DNA of 64,000 nt, taken from the NCBI RefSeq assembly GCF_027579695.1, contig NC_083570.1, forward strand, positions 99,956,963 to 100,020,962, written 5' to 3'. This DNA is from Neoarius graeffei. Lineage: Eukaryota; Chordata; Actinopteri; Siluriformes; Ariidae. This document shows positions 1-10,241 of this stretch, one piece after another (the stretch's first letter is position 1; each line of letters opens with the position of its first letter). The notes below the pieces were generated by a model, which was not told where the DNA came from, did no database searches, and was given only the letters and a program-made list of their open reading frames with translations. The position numbers and the translations under genes are program-made.

Positions 1-795
1 CTTAACTCACAGCATTCCAAAAAGACCTCACTAAAACTCCCTCCACTCACTCATAGCCTTTTTGAAGGCACTTGTCTGGTCTAGAGTCTGTACAGCATCT
101 AGAAGGAGCTCAATCTGAATGACTGAGTAAACAGTCGCAGTAAACTTAGGATCTGTAAGGTGGAGTTGAATTGTAATGAAAGATTCAAAGATTTCAGTAA
201 AGTTAATTTATTCCCAAAACAAGCATACTTTGTTTTTTTTCTTGAAACAAGATGAACCGCATTTGACAAATGTCCGAAATGTACTTACTTGTTTTAAAAA
301 AAAAAACTTGTTTTATTTTCAAAGGTGCTCCAAATAAGACTTTTCCAAGACATTTTGTTTATACAAGATTTTCAAGATGGACTGTCTAAAAACTAGCCTT
401 TCTAGCTAAATGAGGTTTTGCTTGTTGGGCAATTACAGTATGTCTTATAATAAGGGTGGCTAGATGTTTTGACTTGAAAATAGACAAACTTCCTAAGATT
501 TTTATTTTTTGCAGTGCAAGTTTCTTTTTTTTTTCCCCTTAAAGTTTATCTTCAACAGAAACCGCTCCACTGAGATGAGCCGGTCAGCATTTTTGAAAAG
601 CTAATGGTAACTTTTCAGCTGGATCAGCAGTTTATGACATGATTAAACATTCAATCATCCCAGATTTCTGCTTGTCCCACTTATTTCACAGTATACCACC
701 TCACTGCCATCAACCATCCAGTTAGAGGTGTACTCCTCCCACTCCTACACTGAGGATACCCAAGTATAACTAGTAGGTGTGTATCCAAATACAAA
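1..795. other. Unassigned AT-rich flank
   Basis: I see no coding exon, tRNA or clear transposon end here. The stretch is AT-rich with short A and T runs. It could be the far 3' flank of a neighbouring gene or old decayed repeat. Confidence 0.4.
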
Positions 796-936
796 TACAA
801 TCCCAATTCCAAAAAAGTTGGGACAAAGTACAAATTGTAAATAAAAACGGAATGCAATGATGTGGAAGTTTCAAAATTCCATATTTTATTCAGAATAGAA
901 CATAGATGACATATCAAATGTTTAAACTGAGAAAAT

Positions 937-1308
937 CTCATCTCATTATCTCTAGCCGCTTTATCCTTCTACAGGGTTGCAGGCAAGCTGGAGCCTATCC
1001 CAGCTGACTACGGGCGAAAGGCGGGGTACACCCTGGACAAGTCGCCAGGTCATCACAGGGCTGGCACATAGACACAGACAACCATTCACACTCACATTCA
1101 CACCTACGGTCAATTTAGAGTCACCAGTTAACCTAACCTGCATGTCTTTGGACTGTGGGGGAAACCGGAGCACCTGGAGGAAACCCACACGGACACGGGG
1201 AGAACATGCAAACTCTGCACAGAAAGGCCCTCGCCGGCCACGGGGCTCGAACCCGGACCTTCTTGCTGTGAGGCGACAGTGCTAACCACTACACCACCGT
1301 GCCGCCCG
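937..1308 (-). mobile_element. tRNA-derived SINE (family A), copy 1
   Basis: Read on the minus strand it starts with a tRNA-like head holding an A box (TAGTGGTTAGC type) and a B box (GGTTCGAGCCC type). A long conserved body follows, ending in a GATAATGAGATGAGA-like tail. The 12-bp duplication AACTGAGAAAAT flanks it (925-936 and 1309-1320), showing retroposition into the surrounding Tc1-like element. The same family recurs about ten times in the window. Confidence 0.92.
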
Positions 1309-1694
1309 AACTGAGAAAATGTATCATTTAAAGAGAAAAATTAGGTGATTTTAAATTTCATGACAACAACACATCTCAAAAAAGTTGGGACAAGGCCATG
1401 TTTACCACTGTGAGACATCCCCTTTTCTCTTTACAACAGTCTGTAAACGTCTGGGGACTGAGGAGACAAGTTGCTCAAGTTTAGGGATAGGAATGTTAAC
1501 CCATTCTTGTCTAATGTAGGATTCTAGTTGCTCAACTGTCTTAGGTCTTTTTTGTCGTTTCTTCCGTTTTATGATGTGCCAAATGTTTTCTATGGGTGAA
1601 AGATCTGGACTGCAGGCTGGCCAGTTCAGTACCCGGACCCTTCTTCTACGCAGCCATGATGCTGTAATTGATGCAGTATGTGGTTTGGCATTGT

Positions 1695-2077
1695 CTCATC
1701 TCATCTCATCTCATTATCTGTAGCCGCTTTATCCTTCTACAGGGTCGCAGGCAAGCTGGAGCCTATCCCAGCTGACTACGGGCGAAAGGCGGGGTACACC
1801 CTGGACAAGTCGCCAGGTCATCACAGGGCTGACACATAGACACAGACAACCATTCACACTCACATTCACACCTACGGTCAATTTAGAGTCATCAGTTAAC
1901 CTAACCTGCATGTCTTTGGACTGTGGGGGAAACCGGAGCACCCGGAGGAAACCCACGCGGACACGGGGAGAACATGCAAACTCCGCACAGAAAGGCCCTC
2001 GCCGGCCCCAGGGCTCGAACCCAGGACCTTCTTGCTGTGAGGCGACAGCGCTAACCACTACACTGCCGTGCCGCCCG
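1695..2077 (-). mobile_element. tRNA-derived SINE (family A), duplicated copy
   Basis: Same family and orientation as the copy at 937, with an extra TCATC-type tail segment of about 11 bp. Its right flank repeats AACTGAGAAAAT but its left flank does not, so it arose by duplication of the neighbouring block. It differs from the first copy at roughly a dozen sites, mostly C/T changes. Confidence 0.85.
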
Positions 2078-2170
2078 AACTGAGAAAATGTATCATTTAA
2101 AGAGAAAAATTAGGTGATTTTAAATTTCATGACAACAACACATCTCAAAAAAGTTGGGACAAGGCCATGT

Positions 2171-3148
2171 TTACCACTGTGAGACATCCCCTTTTCTCTT
2201 TACAACAGTCTGTAAACGTCTGGGGACTGAGGAGACAAGTTGCTCAAGTTTAGGGATAGGAATGTTAACCCATTCTTGTCTAATATAGGATTCTAGTTGC
2301 TCAACTGTCTTAGGTCTTTTTTGTCGTTTCTTCCGTTTTATGATGTGCCAAATGTTTTCTATGGGTGAAAGATCTGGACTGCAGGCTGGCCAGTTCAGTA
2401 CCCGGACCCTTCTTCTACGCAGCCATGATGCTGTAATTGATGCAGTATGTGGTTTGGCATTGTCATGTTGGAAAATGCAAGGTCTTCCCTGAAAGAGACG
2501 TCGTCTGGATGGGAGCATATGTTGCTCTAGAACCTGGATATACCTTTCAGCATTGATGGTGTCTTTCCAGATGTGTAAGCTGCCCATGCCACACGCACTA
2601 ATGCAACCCCATACCATCAGAGATGCAGGCTTCTGAACTGAGCGCTGATGATAACTTGGGTCATCCTTCTCCTCTTTAGTCTGAATGACACGGTGTCCCT
2701 GATTTCCAAAAAGAACTTCAAATTTTGATTCGTCTGACCACAGAACAGTTTTCCACTTTGCCACAGTCCATTTTAAATGAGCCTTGGCCCAGAGAAGACG
2801 TCTGCGCTTCTGGATCGTGTTTAGATATGGCTTCTTCTTTGAACTATAGAGTTTTAGCTGGCAACGGCGGGTGGCACGGTGAATTGTGTTCACAGATAAT
2901 GTTCTCTGGAAATATTCCTGAGCCTATTTTGTGATTTCCAATACAGAAGCATGCCTGTATGTGATGCAGTGCCATCTAAGGGCCCGAAGATCACAGGCAC
3001 CCAGTATGGTTTTCCAGCCTTGACCCTTACGCACAGAGATTCTTCCAGATTCTCTGAATCTTTTGATGATATTATGCACTGTAGATGATGATATGTTCAA
3101 ACTCTTTGCAGTTTTACACTGTCGAACTCCTTTCTGATATTGCTCCAC
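2171..3148 (-). pseudogene. Tc1-like transposase, family I (broken)
   Basis: This would be a cut-and-paste DDE transposase acting in the nucleus on the element's inverted ends. The N-terminal part (2924-3148) has the helix-turn-helix text SLNISSSTVHNIIKRFRESG. The C-terminal part (2171-2893, 240 residues) holds the catalytic motifs WSDESKF, FQHDNAKPHTA and SPDLSPIENIW, which give the D, D and E of the DD34E triad. The two parts are in different frames, and a stop precedes the N-terminal segment, so the gene is inactive as read. Total length is close to the usual 340 residues. Confidence 0.88.
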
Positions 3149-3565
3149 TATTTGTCAGTGCAGAATTAGGGGGATTGGTGATCCTCTTCCCATCTTTACT
3201 TCTGAGAGCCACTGCCACTCCAAGATGCTCTTTTTATACCCAGTCATGTTAATGACCTATTGCCAATTGACCTAATGAGTTGCAATTTGGTCCTCCAGCT
3301 GTTCCTTTTTTGTACCTTTAACTTTTCCAGCCTCTTATTGCCCCGTCCCAACTTTTTTGAGATGTGTTGCTGTCATGAAATTTCAAATGAGCCAATATTT
3401 GGCATGAAATTTCAAAATGTCTCACTTTCGACATTTGATATGTTGTCTATGTTCTATTGTGAATACAATATCAGTTTTTGAGATTTGTAAATTATTGCAT
3501 TGTTTTTATTTACAATTTGTACTTTGTCCCAACCTTTTTGGAATCGGGGTTGTATAAATAATCAT

Positions 3566-3897
3566 CTGGATGTCAATAATTGTGAAACGGTGTCGATAAT
3601 TATGGACAAAGGTGTCGATAATTGTGGAACGATGTTGATAACTGTGGGCAAAGTGTCTAATTGTGAAATGGTGTCGATAATTGTGGACAAAAGGTGTCAA
3701 TAATTGTGGAATGGTGTTGATAACTATGGACAAAGGTGTCGAAAACTGTGGAATGGTGTTAATAACTGTGGACAAAGTTGTCAATAATTGTGGAACGGTG
3801 TCCATACCTGTGGACAAAGGTGTCTAATTGTGGAACGCTGTCCGGAACGGTGTCCATAACTGTGGACAAAAGGTGTCGATAATTGTGGAACGGTGTC
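3566..3897. repeat. Degenerate tandem array of a ~21-bp unit (GGTGTCGATAATTGTGGA)
   Basis: About 14-16 variant units alternate between forms ending in 'tggaac' and 'tggacaaa'. The same motif occurs singly at 4030, 51540 and 51920, so the array probably belongs to a dispersed transposon with this motif at or near its ends. Open frames across it are by-products of the repeat. Confidence 0.8.
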
Positions 3898-4289
3898 ATG
3901 TGATCTGATACACTAAGTAACCAGGAATCAACTCATTTTTTTTTCCCAGTGGAAGTTTGAGTAATTATTCATGCACAGTTTACATATTGAAAGTCTCTTC
4001 TACTTTTGTAACGGCCTAAAGATGGTTAAGGTGTCGATAATTGTAGCCGTCGCTCTATAACAGTTCCTGACTTTGCACTAAGATTACTGGCTGCTATTTT
4101 CACAACTGAAAATGATTATCAATTTTAAAAAACAAACAAAAAAAAAAACCCTTATGACTTTTCTGTAGTTGATTTTGACTTGATTTATTTGGTAAAACAA
4201 GTACATGTATATAAAATACATAAAAACAATACATTGCCATAGATAAACACACACACACACAAAAACAATGCTTATTTCCATTGTAGTCA

Positions 4290-4329
<40 letters not shown>

Positions 4330-4636
4330 AAATGTCAACCTGCAAAAGGCATATTAACAAAGTACATTGATTAAAAAAAACAAGTTGATAACATGAATAA
4401 TAATTGGTGCTGTTATATAAGGCTGTTTATTCTGCACCAGTAAACAAACACAGGGATGGTGAGTCAGTCGTGAATGCGCATTCCCAGAGCTCTATTCAGT
4501 GCACGCTCATGTTGTCGGGGAACTGTTCCAAGAAGCTGAAGTTGGGGAGAACCAGAAGGAGCAGGTTGGTGCTGAAAACATCCTGAAGATAACAGGGGTG
4601 AATAAAGGATAGGGGAGGGAAAAAAAACATAAAAGC
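3898..4636. other. Spacer upstream of sowaha, with microsatellite
   Basis: This is non-coding DNA. It contains a single copy of the GGTGTCGATAATTGTAGCC motif near 4030, a short CA run near 4250 and an (AAAG)n microsatellite at 4288-4331. The last 200 bp before the sowaha start should hold its 5' UTR and promoter, but I see no clear TATA box. Confidence 0.6.
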
Positions 4637-5986
4637 ATGGCACTAACTCAGGATGGCGTTTTGTTGTTTTTGATGGTGCGTGGCGGAAAAGTGAAGAACA
4701 CGGAGCTCGTGAGCGCATTCATGGCGCACATCAGCTGCAGTGAGCTGGAGGAAAGAAAACGCAACAGGGATCTGTTTAAGAGTTTCGTCAACAATGTGGC
4801 TGTCGTGAAACAGGTCCATGACGTCAAATATGTCGTTGTGAAGAAGAAATACCAAGAGATGATCTCCATATCATCATCACCACCATCATCCACAACACTA
4901 TCCAGATGTGGGTCTTGCTCCATAACCAGTGCAGATGTTTTAAATAACAATTCCTGGTTTTGCACAAATCCACATCGCTGCTACATTAACACTTCTCAAG
5001 ATTTCATCTCCAAACAACAGCTTCAAACTGGATCAACTGCGATTACTCCAGTCACTCCATCCGGCCAGGACGAAGCGTTGACCTCTCTTGTCCTGAATGT
5101 AGCTAATAATACCAGAAAGAGCAAACTGGGGGCTGTTTTTGCTGTTGTGGCAATAAAACCACTGCCTTGTTCACACTCTGAGAAGATAAAACTCAACCAC
5201 AGTGTCGAGATTCCACCAGAGCAGGAGTTAATCAAAACTATAGAAACTGGAAAGACTCTGCCCTACCTGAACCACAAAGCTGATCTCAACAAATCACCAA
5301 GAATCAAAAGGAGACAGACGGTGAGGTCAAGTTCACCAGCACCAAAAAGAGGAAGCAAAGTTGTTAACGCAAGTTTGGGTGCCAAGGACTCATGTTCGAT
5401 CCGTCTGGAGCCACGAGAACACGAGTGGCTTGTAAAGTCAGCGACAGGGTGCTGGAATCAACTCTACAACCTCCTGGTGCAGGACGTCCACCTGACAGAG
5501 AAGAGAAACTTCATATCTGGCTTTACAGCTCTTCACTGGGCTGCTAAACATGGAAACAGCAAAATGGTGCGCCGGATCCTTGACGTTGGCAAAAAAGTTG
5601 ATGTGAACATCAAGAGCCATGATGGTTACACAGCTCTGCATGTCGCTGCCATTCACAGCCATGAATCAGTCTTACATTTACTGGTGCGCGAATATGGTGC
5701 TAACTGTAACATACGGGATAACAGTGGCAGAAAGGCATATCAGTACTTGCGCAAAGATCTGTCGGCTGAAGTGAAAGAGCTGCTCGGAGACCCTGCCGTG
5801 TCGTGTCAGGTCACAGAACACGCCTGCTCAGATGAGCAACATGTTTCAGATTTGTTTAAAAACCTCAACACATTCGGTAAACTATTTCAAGCCAGTGTGA
5901 GACGCAGAAAGAAATCCAGACCTCGATCAAGCTTCGAACAGGAAGAAACCAAGAACGACTGCACCTTCGACCACAAACACAAATAA
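4637..5986 (+). CDS. sowaha: Sosondowah ankyrin repeat protein A (SOWAHA-like), single exon
   Basis: The 449-residue frame starts at an ATG. Residues about 3-74 match the N-terminal SOWAH domain, a winged-helix-like module, with text such as VLLFLMVRGGKVKN and LFKSFVNNVAVVKQ ending in KYVVVKKKYQ. A Ser/Thr- and Lys-rich linker of low complexity follows. Ankyrin repeats begin near residue 294 (GFTALHWAAKHGN) and continue near 328 (HDGYTALHVAAIHSH) and 355 (NCNIRDNSGRKAYQYL). The tail is basic (RRRKKSRPRS). Family members are intronless adaptor-type proteins of unclear molecular role; human SOWAHA is about 100 residues longer, mostly in the linker. SOWAHA neighbours GDF9 at human 5q31, which supports the assignment over SOWAHB, C or D. 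The molecular partner cannot be read from the sequence. A transposon (6202) begins about 215 bp after the stop, so the 3' UTR is short or includes transposon DNA. Confidence 0.9.
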   Translation: MALTQDGVLLFLMVRGGKVKNTELVSAFMAHISCSELEERKRNRDLFKSFVNNVAVVKQVHDVKYVVVKKKYQEMISISSSPPSSTTLSRCGSCSITSADVLNNNSWFCTNPHRCYINTSQDFISKQQLQTGSTAITPVTPSGQDEALTSLVLNVANNTRKSKLGAVFAVVAIKPLPCSHSEKIKLNHSVEIPPEQELIKTIETGKTLPYLNHKADLNKSPRIKRRQTVRSSSPAPKRGSKVVNASLGAKDSCSIRLEPREHEWLVKSATGCWNQLYNLLVQDVHLTEKRNFISGFTALHWAAKHGNSKMVRRILDVGKKVDVNIKSHDGYTALHVAAIHSHESVLHLLVREYGANCNIRDNSGRKAYQYLRKDLSAEVKELLGDPAVSCQVTEHACSDEQHVSDLFKNLNTFGKLFQASVRRRKKSRPRSSFEQEETKNDCTFDHKHK

Positions 5987-6201
5987 CGTCCCCAAATTAG
6001 AGAGTTTATGCACTTGAAGAGATGTTTGACTTAATGTATATATCTTTAATTTAATTCATAATGATTTTTCACTTTTAAACCACTGCACTGTTGAGTTCTC
6101 GCATCTGATTTGGTCTGAAAGTAGTTCCAGCTCGATTTTTATTTCTTATTCATAGGGATTTGTGTTGTGGATGCTCCGCATAGCCCAAGATTCATATAAA
6201 C

Positions 6202-7046
6202 CAGTGTTGTAATCGAGTTACTAAACCTCGAGTCCGAATCAAGTCTTGAGTCCCCAGTGTTCAAGTTCGAGTCGCTAAAAAGAACTGAATCGAGTCCGAG
6301 AACAAGACTCGGACTGCACCATTTGACGGTGGCTGTTTGTTTCAGCGCTGTTAACATTAGTTTGTTCCTGAACATGACGTATGAACAGGTGAATGTGCTT
6401 CTCTTTGTCAGGGAGTGTGAAGTATTCTGTCAGAGATGGTTGGGAGACGGATGTTAGTGCAGAAGGTGTGTTTATTAATACAAGTGAAGATGGTAAACAA
6501 TCCAGAACGGCAGGCAAAATCGTAAAACAGGCAATAGGTCGAACGAGACACAAACAGGCTACCATAGACTCGGCAGAATCAACGACAAGAAACAGGAAAT
6601 CAGGGATCAGGAAACCAAACAAGGAAATAAGGCTCGGTAATGTATCAAGAACGCAACTCAATACTTCGCAAACTAAGTGTGTTTTCACAGTTTTTATATT
6701 GGTACGCTGATTGCGCCTTAATCCTGTGCAGGTATGAGTCGTTTATGACGCATGCGTGAGAGTCCGCTTGGTGCATGCGCTGTCCGGAGCGCGCCCGAGA
6801 GTCTATCTGATGCACGCGCCAAGGCGCACAGGTGTGACACTCTTACACGAAATTAGTACAAAAATTAATGTCGATATAAATATCTTATGTCAAATTATTA
6901 TGGCATGTTACAAAAAATAAAGGAAAAAAATCAGAGCCCTCGTCTCCAATTTACGAGTCCAAATGCAGTTAATGCACGAGTCTGAGTCCAAGTCACGAGT
7001 CCTTAAAATTAGGGCACGAGTTGTGGACTCGAGTACTACAAGCCTG
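6202..7046. mobile_element. Non-autonomous hAT-type element
   Basis: The ends pair as CAGTGTTGTAATCGAGT on the left and the complement of CAGGCTTGTAGTACTCGAGT on the right. The 8-bp duplication ATATAAAC flanks it (6194-6201 and 7047-7054), diagnostic of hAT-type insertion. No transposase is present. An internal block (about 6427-6837) is richer in GC and may be a separate insertion. Confidence 0.87.
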
Positions 7047-7054
7047 ATATAAAC

Positions 7055-7788
7055 TGTTAGAAACACTATGTTATGTACCAAAGAAAGATGTATGATCGTT
7101 GCTAAGGAGAGGTTTATTTAACATTTATGGAAGGAGTCTCCATTGTCTGTGTTTATGTAACAGTCAGTAAGTTTTCCATCACAGAAAAATCATTAAGAGT
7201 GACGACTTTGGTCTTTCTAGTTTCTTGGTAACAAGCTGACAAGCATTTTTTTTTTAAATTCATAAAACTTCAAGAAAGTGAGGCACATCGTGATGTGCTG
7301 TTATAGGAAAATAATCCACTTGTGGGTGGTCGTGGCTTTAACATGTACAGCATTTAGCAGCCATGAAGTACCATGAAGCTAAACCCTGTTGAAGGACAAC
7401 ATGATACAAACATGAAAGAAAACACAGCATGACACCATCCAGTTGTGGATTAATTTTCCCCAAATAACACACCCTAAAGAATTTTTGGCTCAGCCTTTGG
7501 CTGAAGCCTATAGAGGCACCTGTCTGTATGTGTATGTTTAACCAAGTTCGAGCGTGTTTAAAGCAGATACGCAGAACCTTTATTTTTAAATAAAGTTCTG
7601 AGTGGATAGTATCTCCATCCTTGACTCTTGTATGCTGCATAAATGGGAATAAAAAAATATGTTTGAGAGTTAAAATCGACCGCAAAGTTTGCATTCGAGC
7701 TGCCCCGCTGAGCCAGCCAGCCCTGAGTGCGTGACGTCACAGCGCTAACCACTTTTAAGGCCGAGGCCTTTTACAGCTATAGACCATT
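7055..7788. other. Unassigned intergenic DNA
   Basis: I see no recognisable gene or transposon ends. Open frames on the minus strand (for example 7338-7694) have no familiar motif and look incidental. Confidence 0.4.
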
Positions 7789-8171
7789 CTCATCTCATCT
7801 CATCTCATTATCTCTAGCCGCTTTATCCTGTTCTACAGGGTCGCAGGCAAGCTGGAGCCTATCCCAGCTGACCACGGGCGAAAGGCGGGGTACACCCTGG
7901 ACAAGTCGCCAGGTCATCACAGGGCTGACACATAGACACAGACAACCATTCACACTCACATTCACACCTACGGTCAATTTAGAGTCACCAGTTAACCTAA
8001 CCTGCATGTCTTTGGACTGTGGAGGAAACCGGAGCACCTGGAGGAAACCCACGCGGACACGGGGAGAACATGCAAACTCCGCACAGAAAGGCCCTCGTCG
8101 GCCACGGGGCTCGAACCCGGACCTTCTTGCTGTGAGGTGACAGCGCTAACCACTACACCACTGTGCCGACC
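7789..8171 (-). mobile_element. tRNA-derived SINE (family A)
   Basis: Full-length on the minus strand, with the TCATCTCATC tail at the left and the tRNA-like head at the right (B-box text CTCGAACCCGG). I could not define a clear target duplication. Confidence 0.88.
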
Positions 8172-8431
8172 TGAAAGACTTTATATTTGAACAATATAAA
8201 GTCCAAATGTTTTAAATAGAGTTGATGCACTTGAATAGACTTTCACACTGTATCTGTTGTTAATTTACAAAATAGTAATGAATCGAATTACGGTAATGCA
8301 CTTGAATAGACTTTTGTCAGAATTGTTTTGAATTTAATTGATAGAGATATTAGGTAGCATGGTGATGCAGCAGGGTCCCAGAGTTCAAACCTAAACTCCA
8401 ATTAGTGTCTGCGTGGGCTTCTCCATTAAAA

Positions 8432-8592
8432 TACATTATAGGCATTTAACAGACGCTCTTATCCAGAGCGACATACAACACTCCCAGAGCAGTTGCCTTA
8501 ATCAAGTACACTTCAGTCATTCCTACTGGTCCAAGGAATCAAACTGGTGGCATTGTGATCCCAAAGCTGCTTCTCTAACCATTAGACCCAAA
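8432..8592 (-). mobile_element. SINE family B, short-tail form
   Basis: On the minus strand it has a tRNA-like head (TAATGGTTAGAGAAGCAGC, then GTTTGATTCC). The tail reads CTCTGGATAAGAGCG and ATGCCTATAATG. The same tail type ends the copies at 31186-32150 and 46196-46358. Confidence 0.75.
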
Positions 8593-8629
8593 GTTCTCCA
8601 GTTTCCTCCAAACTCTCAACCATGACCTG

Positions 8630-8945
8630 AAGGTTAGAGAAGCAGCCTTGGGCCCAAAGGTTTGCTGGTTTGAGTCCCAGGACCAGCAGGAAAAATGTGA
8701 GGGGATTTGAGTGAATGAATAGCACTTTCCCCTCCATCTGTATCATGGCTGAAGTGCCTTTGAGCAAGGTACCGAACCCCTAACTGCTCCCCAGGTCCTG
8801 TTGCATAGCTGCCCACTGTTCTGGGTATGTGTGTGTGCTCATTGCTAACTTTTGTGTCACTGCTTCAGATGGGTTAAATATAGAGGAGGAATTTCACTGT
8901 CCTTGAGTGTACATGTGACAATTAAAGGCTTCTTATTCTTCTAAA
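8630..8945 (+). mobile_element. SINE family B, long-tail form
   Basis: The head is related to the previous copy (GGTTAGAGAAGCAGCC, GGTTTGAGTCCC), followed by GGCTGAAGTGCC and GAACCCCTAACTGCTCCCC. The 3' region differs (GGGTTAAATATAGAGGAGG and ATTAAAGGCTTCTT). It lies head to head with the copy at 8432, only about 40 bp away. Confidence 0.75.
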
Positions 8946-9654
8946 ATGTGCAAGTAGGAGGATTTGGAGCGCACGTCCCCACCTCATGCCCAGTGTTACC
9001 GGGATAGACCTCAGACCCAACACCGCCTTCATGAGGATAAAGCACTTCCTGAACATGAGTGGATGATAGTGATAGTTTGCTTTTAGCTAAGAGCAGCAAA
9101 AGACTATTTATTAAACTGCAGAGTTTCCAACAAACATGAATGAACTTTCCAGTAAAAGATGGTGCACTTGAATAGATTTTTAGGCCATAGATTTTGTTAA
9201 TTATTGATATTTATTAATTTAGTTAAAAAGATAGGGATATTTTGTTGTGGTGTTAAGCCAGATTGTGACTAATTTGCGTATAGAATTGTCAGACGCTAAT
9301 CACTGACAGTTTGAGTTGATAAGCTATAATCTAGATTTTATTTAAAGTCTTGGGTAACTTTATTTTATTTATTTTTTATTTAACTTCATTAGCCAAAGCT
9401 AATTGTTCTCAGACACACAAATGGTGTTACACATATCAGCCTTGTGCAGTGTATTTCATTAAATGATTTGAGAATCCTATACTTTTGCTCAGTTTTAAAA
9501 CAAATGTCATGAGTTGAGTTCATTTCAGGTTTTACACTATAATCTTATTTACAGCATGACAGATTTTATGGCTGAGTGTAAGTGATGTACAATTACCAAA
9601 AGGACAATTGTAACCGATATACAATTTGCTTTTATGACATTATTGTAGCAAAAA

Positions 9655-9656
<2 letters not shown>
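8946..9656. other. Unassigned intergenic DNA
   Basis: AT-rich non-coding DNA. The phrase TGCACTTGAATAGA near 9165 echoes the same phrase near 8225 and 8298, suggesting an old duplication around the SINE pair. Confidence 0.4.
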
Positions 9657-9713
<57 letters not shown>

Positions 9714-9720
9714 GTGTATA

Positions 9721-9774
<54 letters not shown>

Positions 9775-9785
9775 ACACACAGTGT

Positions 9786-9863
<78 letters not shown>

Positions 9864-9925
9864 TGTGTGTGTGTATGTATATGTGTGTGTGTATATTCAC
9901 ATACATACACACACACACACAAATA
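9657..9925. repeat. Compound (AT)n/(GT)n microsatellite
   Basis: Long pure AT runs (about 9660-9708 and 9793-9861) flank GT/CA runs. The many overlapping open frames of YIYI or CVCV type are artefacts of the dinucleotide repeat. Confidence 0.97.
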
Positions 9926-10241
9926 TAAATAATGACACAAGTGTTTTACTGGGAAATATACCACTCATATTTGTCATACGAGTTCCATCCAGGACATAGC
10001 GATTCAAAACCATGACATAAATCTCTATATGTCACTTGTGAGGAAATCGATGAATTGTTTTGATAAATTTGGGTACTTTTTTTTGTCAGTGTGTCTATAT
10101 AATAAAAAGAAAATCACATGTTGGCTTGAAGATACGAAGTTTATCTTCTCCTGTTGAAAAAAACCCACATTTTTCATATGAAATACATCATGAGTGGCAT
10201 ATTTGAATAATATTGGCTGGCATTGAGTGGTCCATCAGATA

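Larger units (their letters stand above)
937..2463. repeat. Tandem duplication of SINE plus transposon flank
   Basis: The unit of SINE (937-1308) plus adjoining transposon DNA (1309-1694) is repeated as SINE (1695-2077) plus transposon DNA (2078-2463). The transposon parts differ at about one site in 386 bp. The second SINE has the same right flank as the first but a different left junction, as expected for a tandem duplication rather than a second insertion. An assembly error could mimic this. Confidence 0.85.
798..3552 (-). mobile_element. Tc1/mariner-like element, family I, with SINE and internal duplication
   Basis: The ends are inverted repeats of at least 50 bp. The right end reads as the complement of CAATCCCAATTCC with some drift. 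TA dinucleotides flank both ends (796-797 and 3553-3554), the standard Tc1/mariner target duplication. A transposase reading frame lies on the minus strand at 2171-3148. The element carries a SINE with flanking duplications and a tandem duplication of about 760 bp, which explains its unusual 2.75-kb length. A shorter derivative of the same family lies at 49726-50609. Confidence 0.9.

Noticed and set aside
2725-2934. Plus-strand frame antisense to the Tc1 transposase
   Set aside because: Shadow of the minus-strand transposase gene.
6427-6837. Possible solo LTR (TGTCAGAG...GTGTGACA) inside a hAT element
   Set aside because: The ends look suitable but no matching target duplication was found, so it is not listed as a feature.
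9549-9999. Tyr/Ile and Cys/Val repeat frames
   Set aside because: Products of AT and GT dinucleotide repeats.
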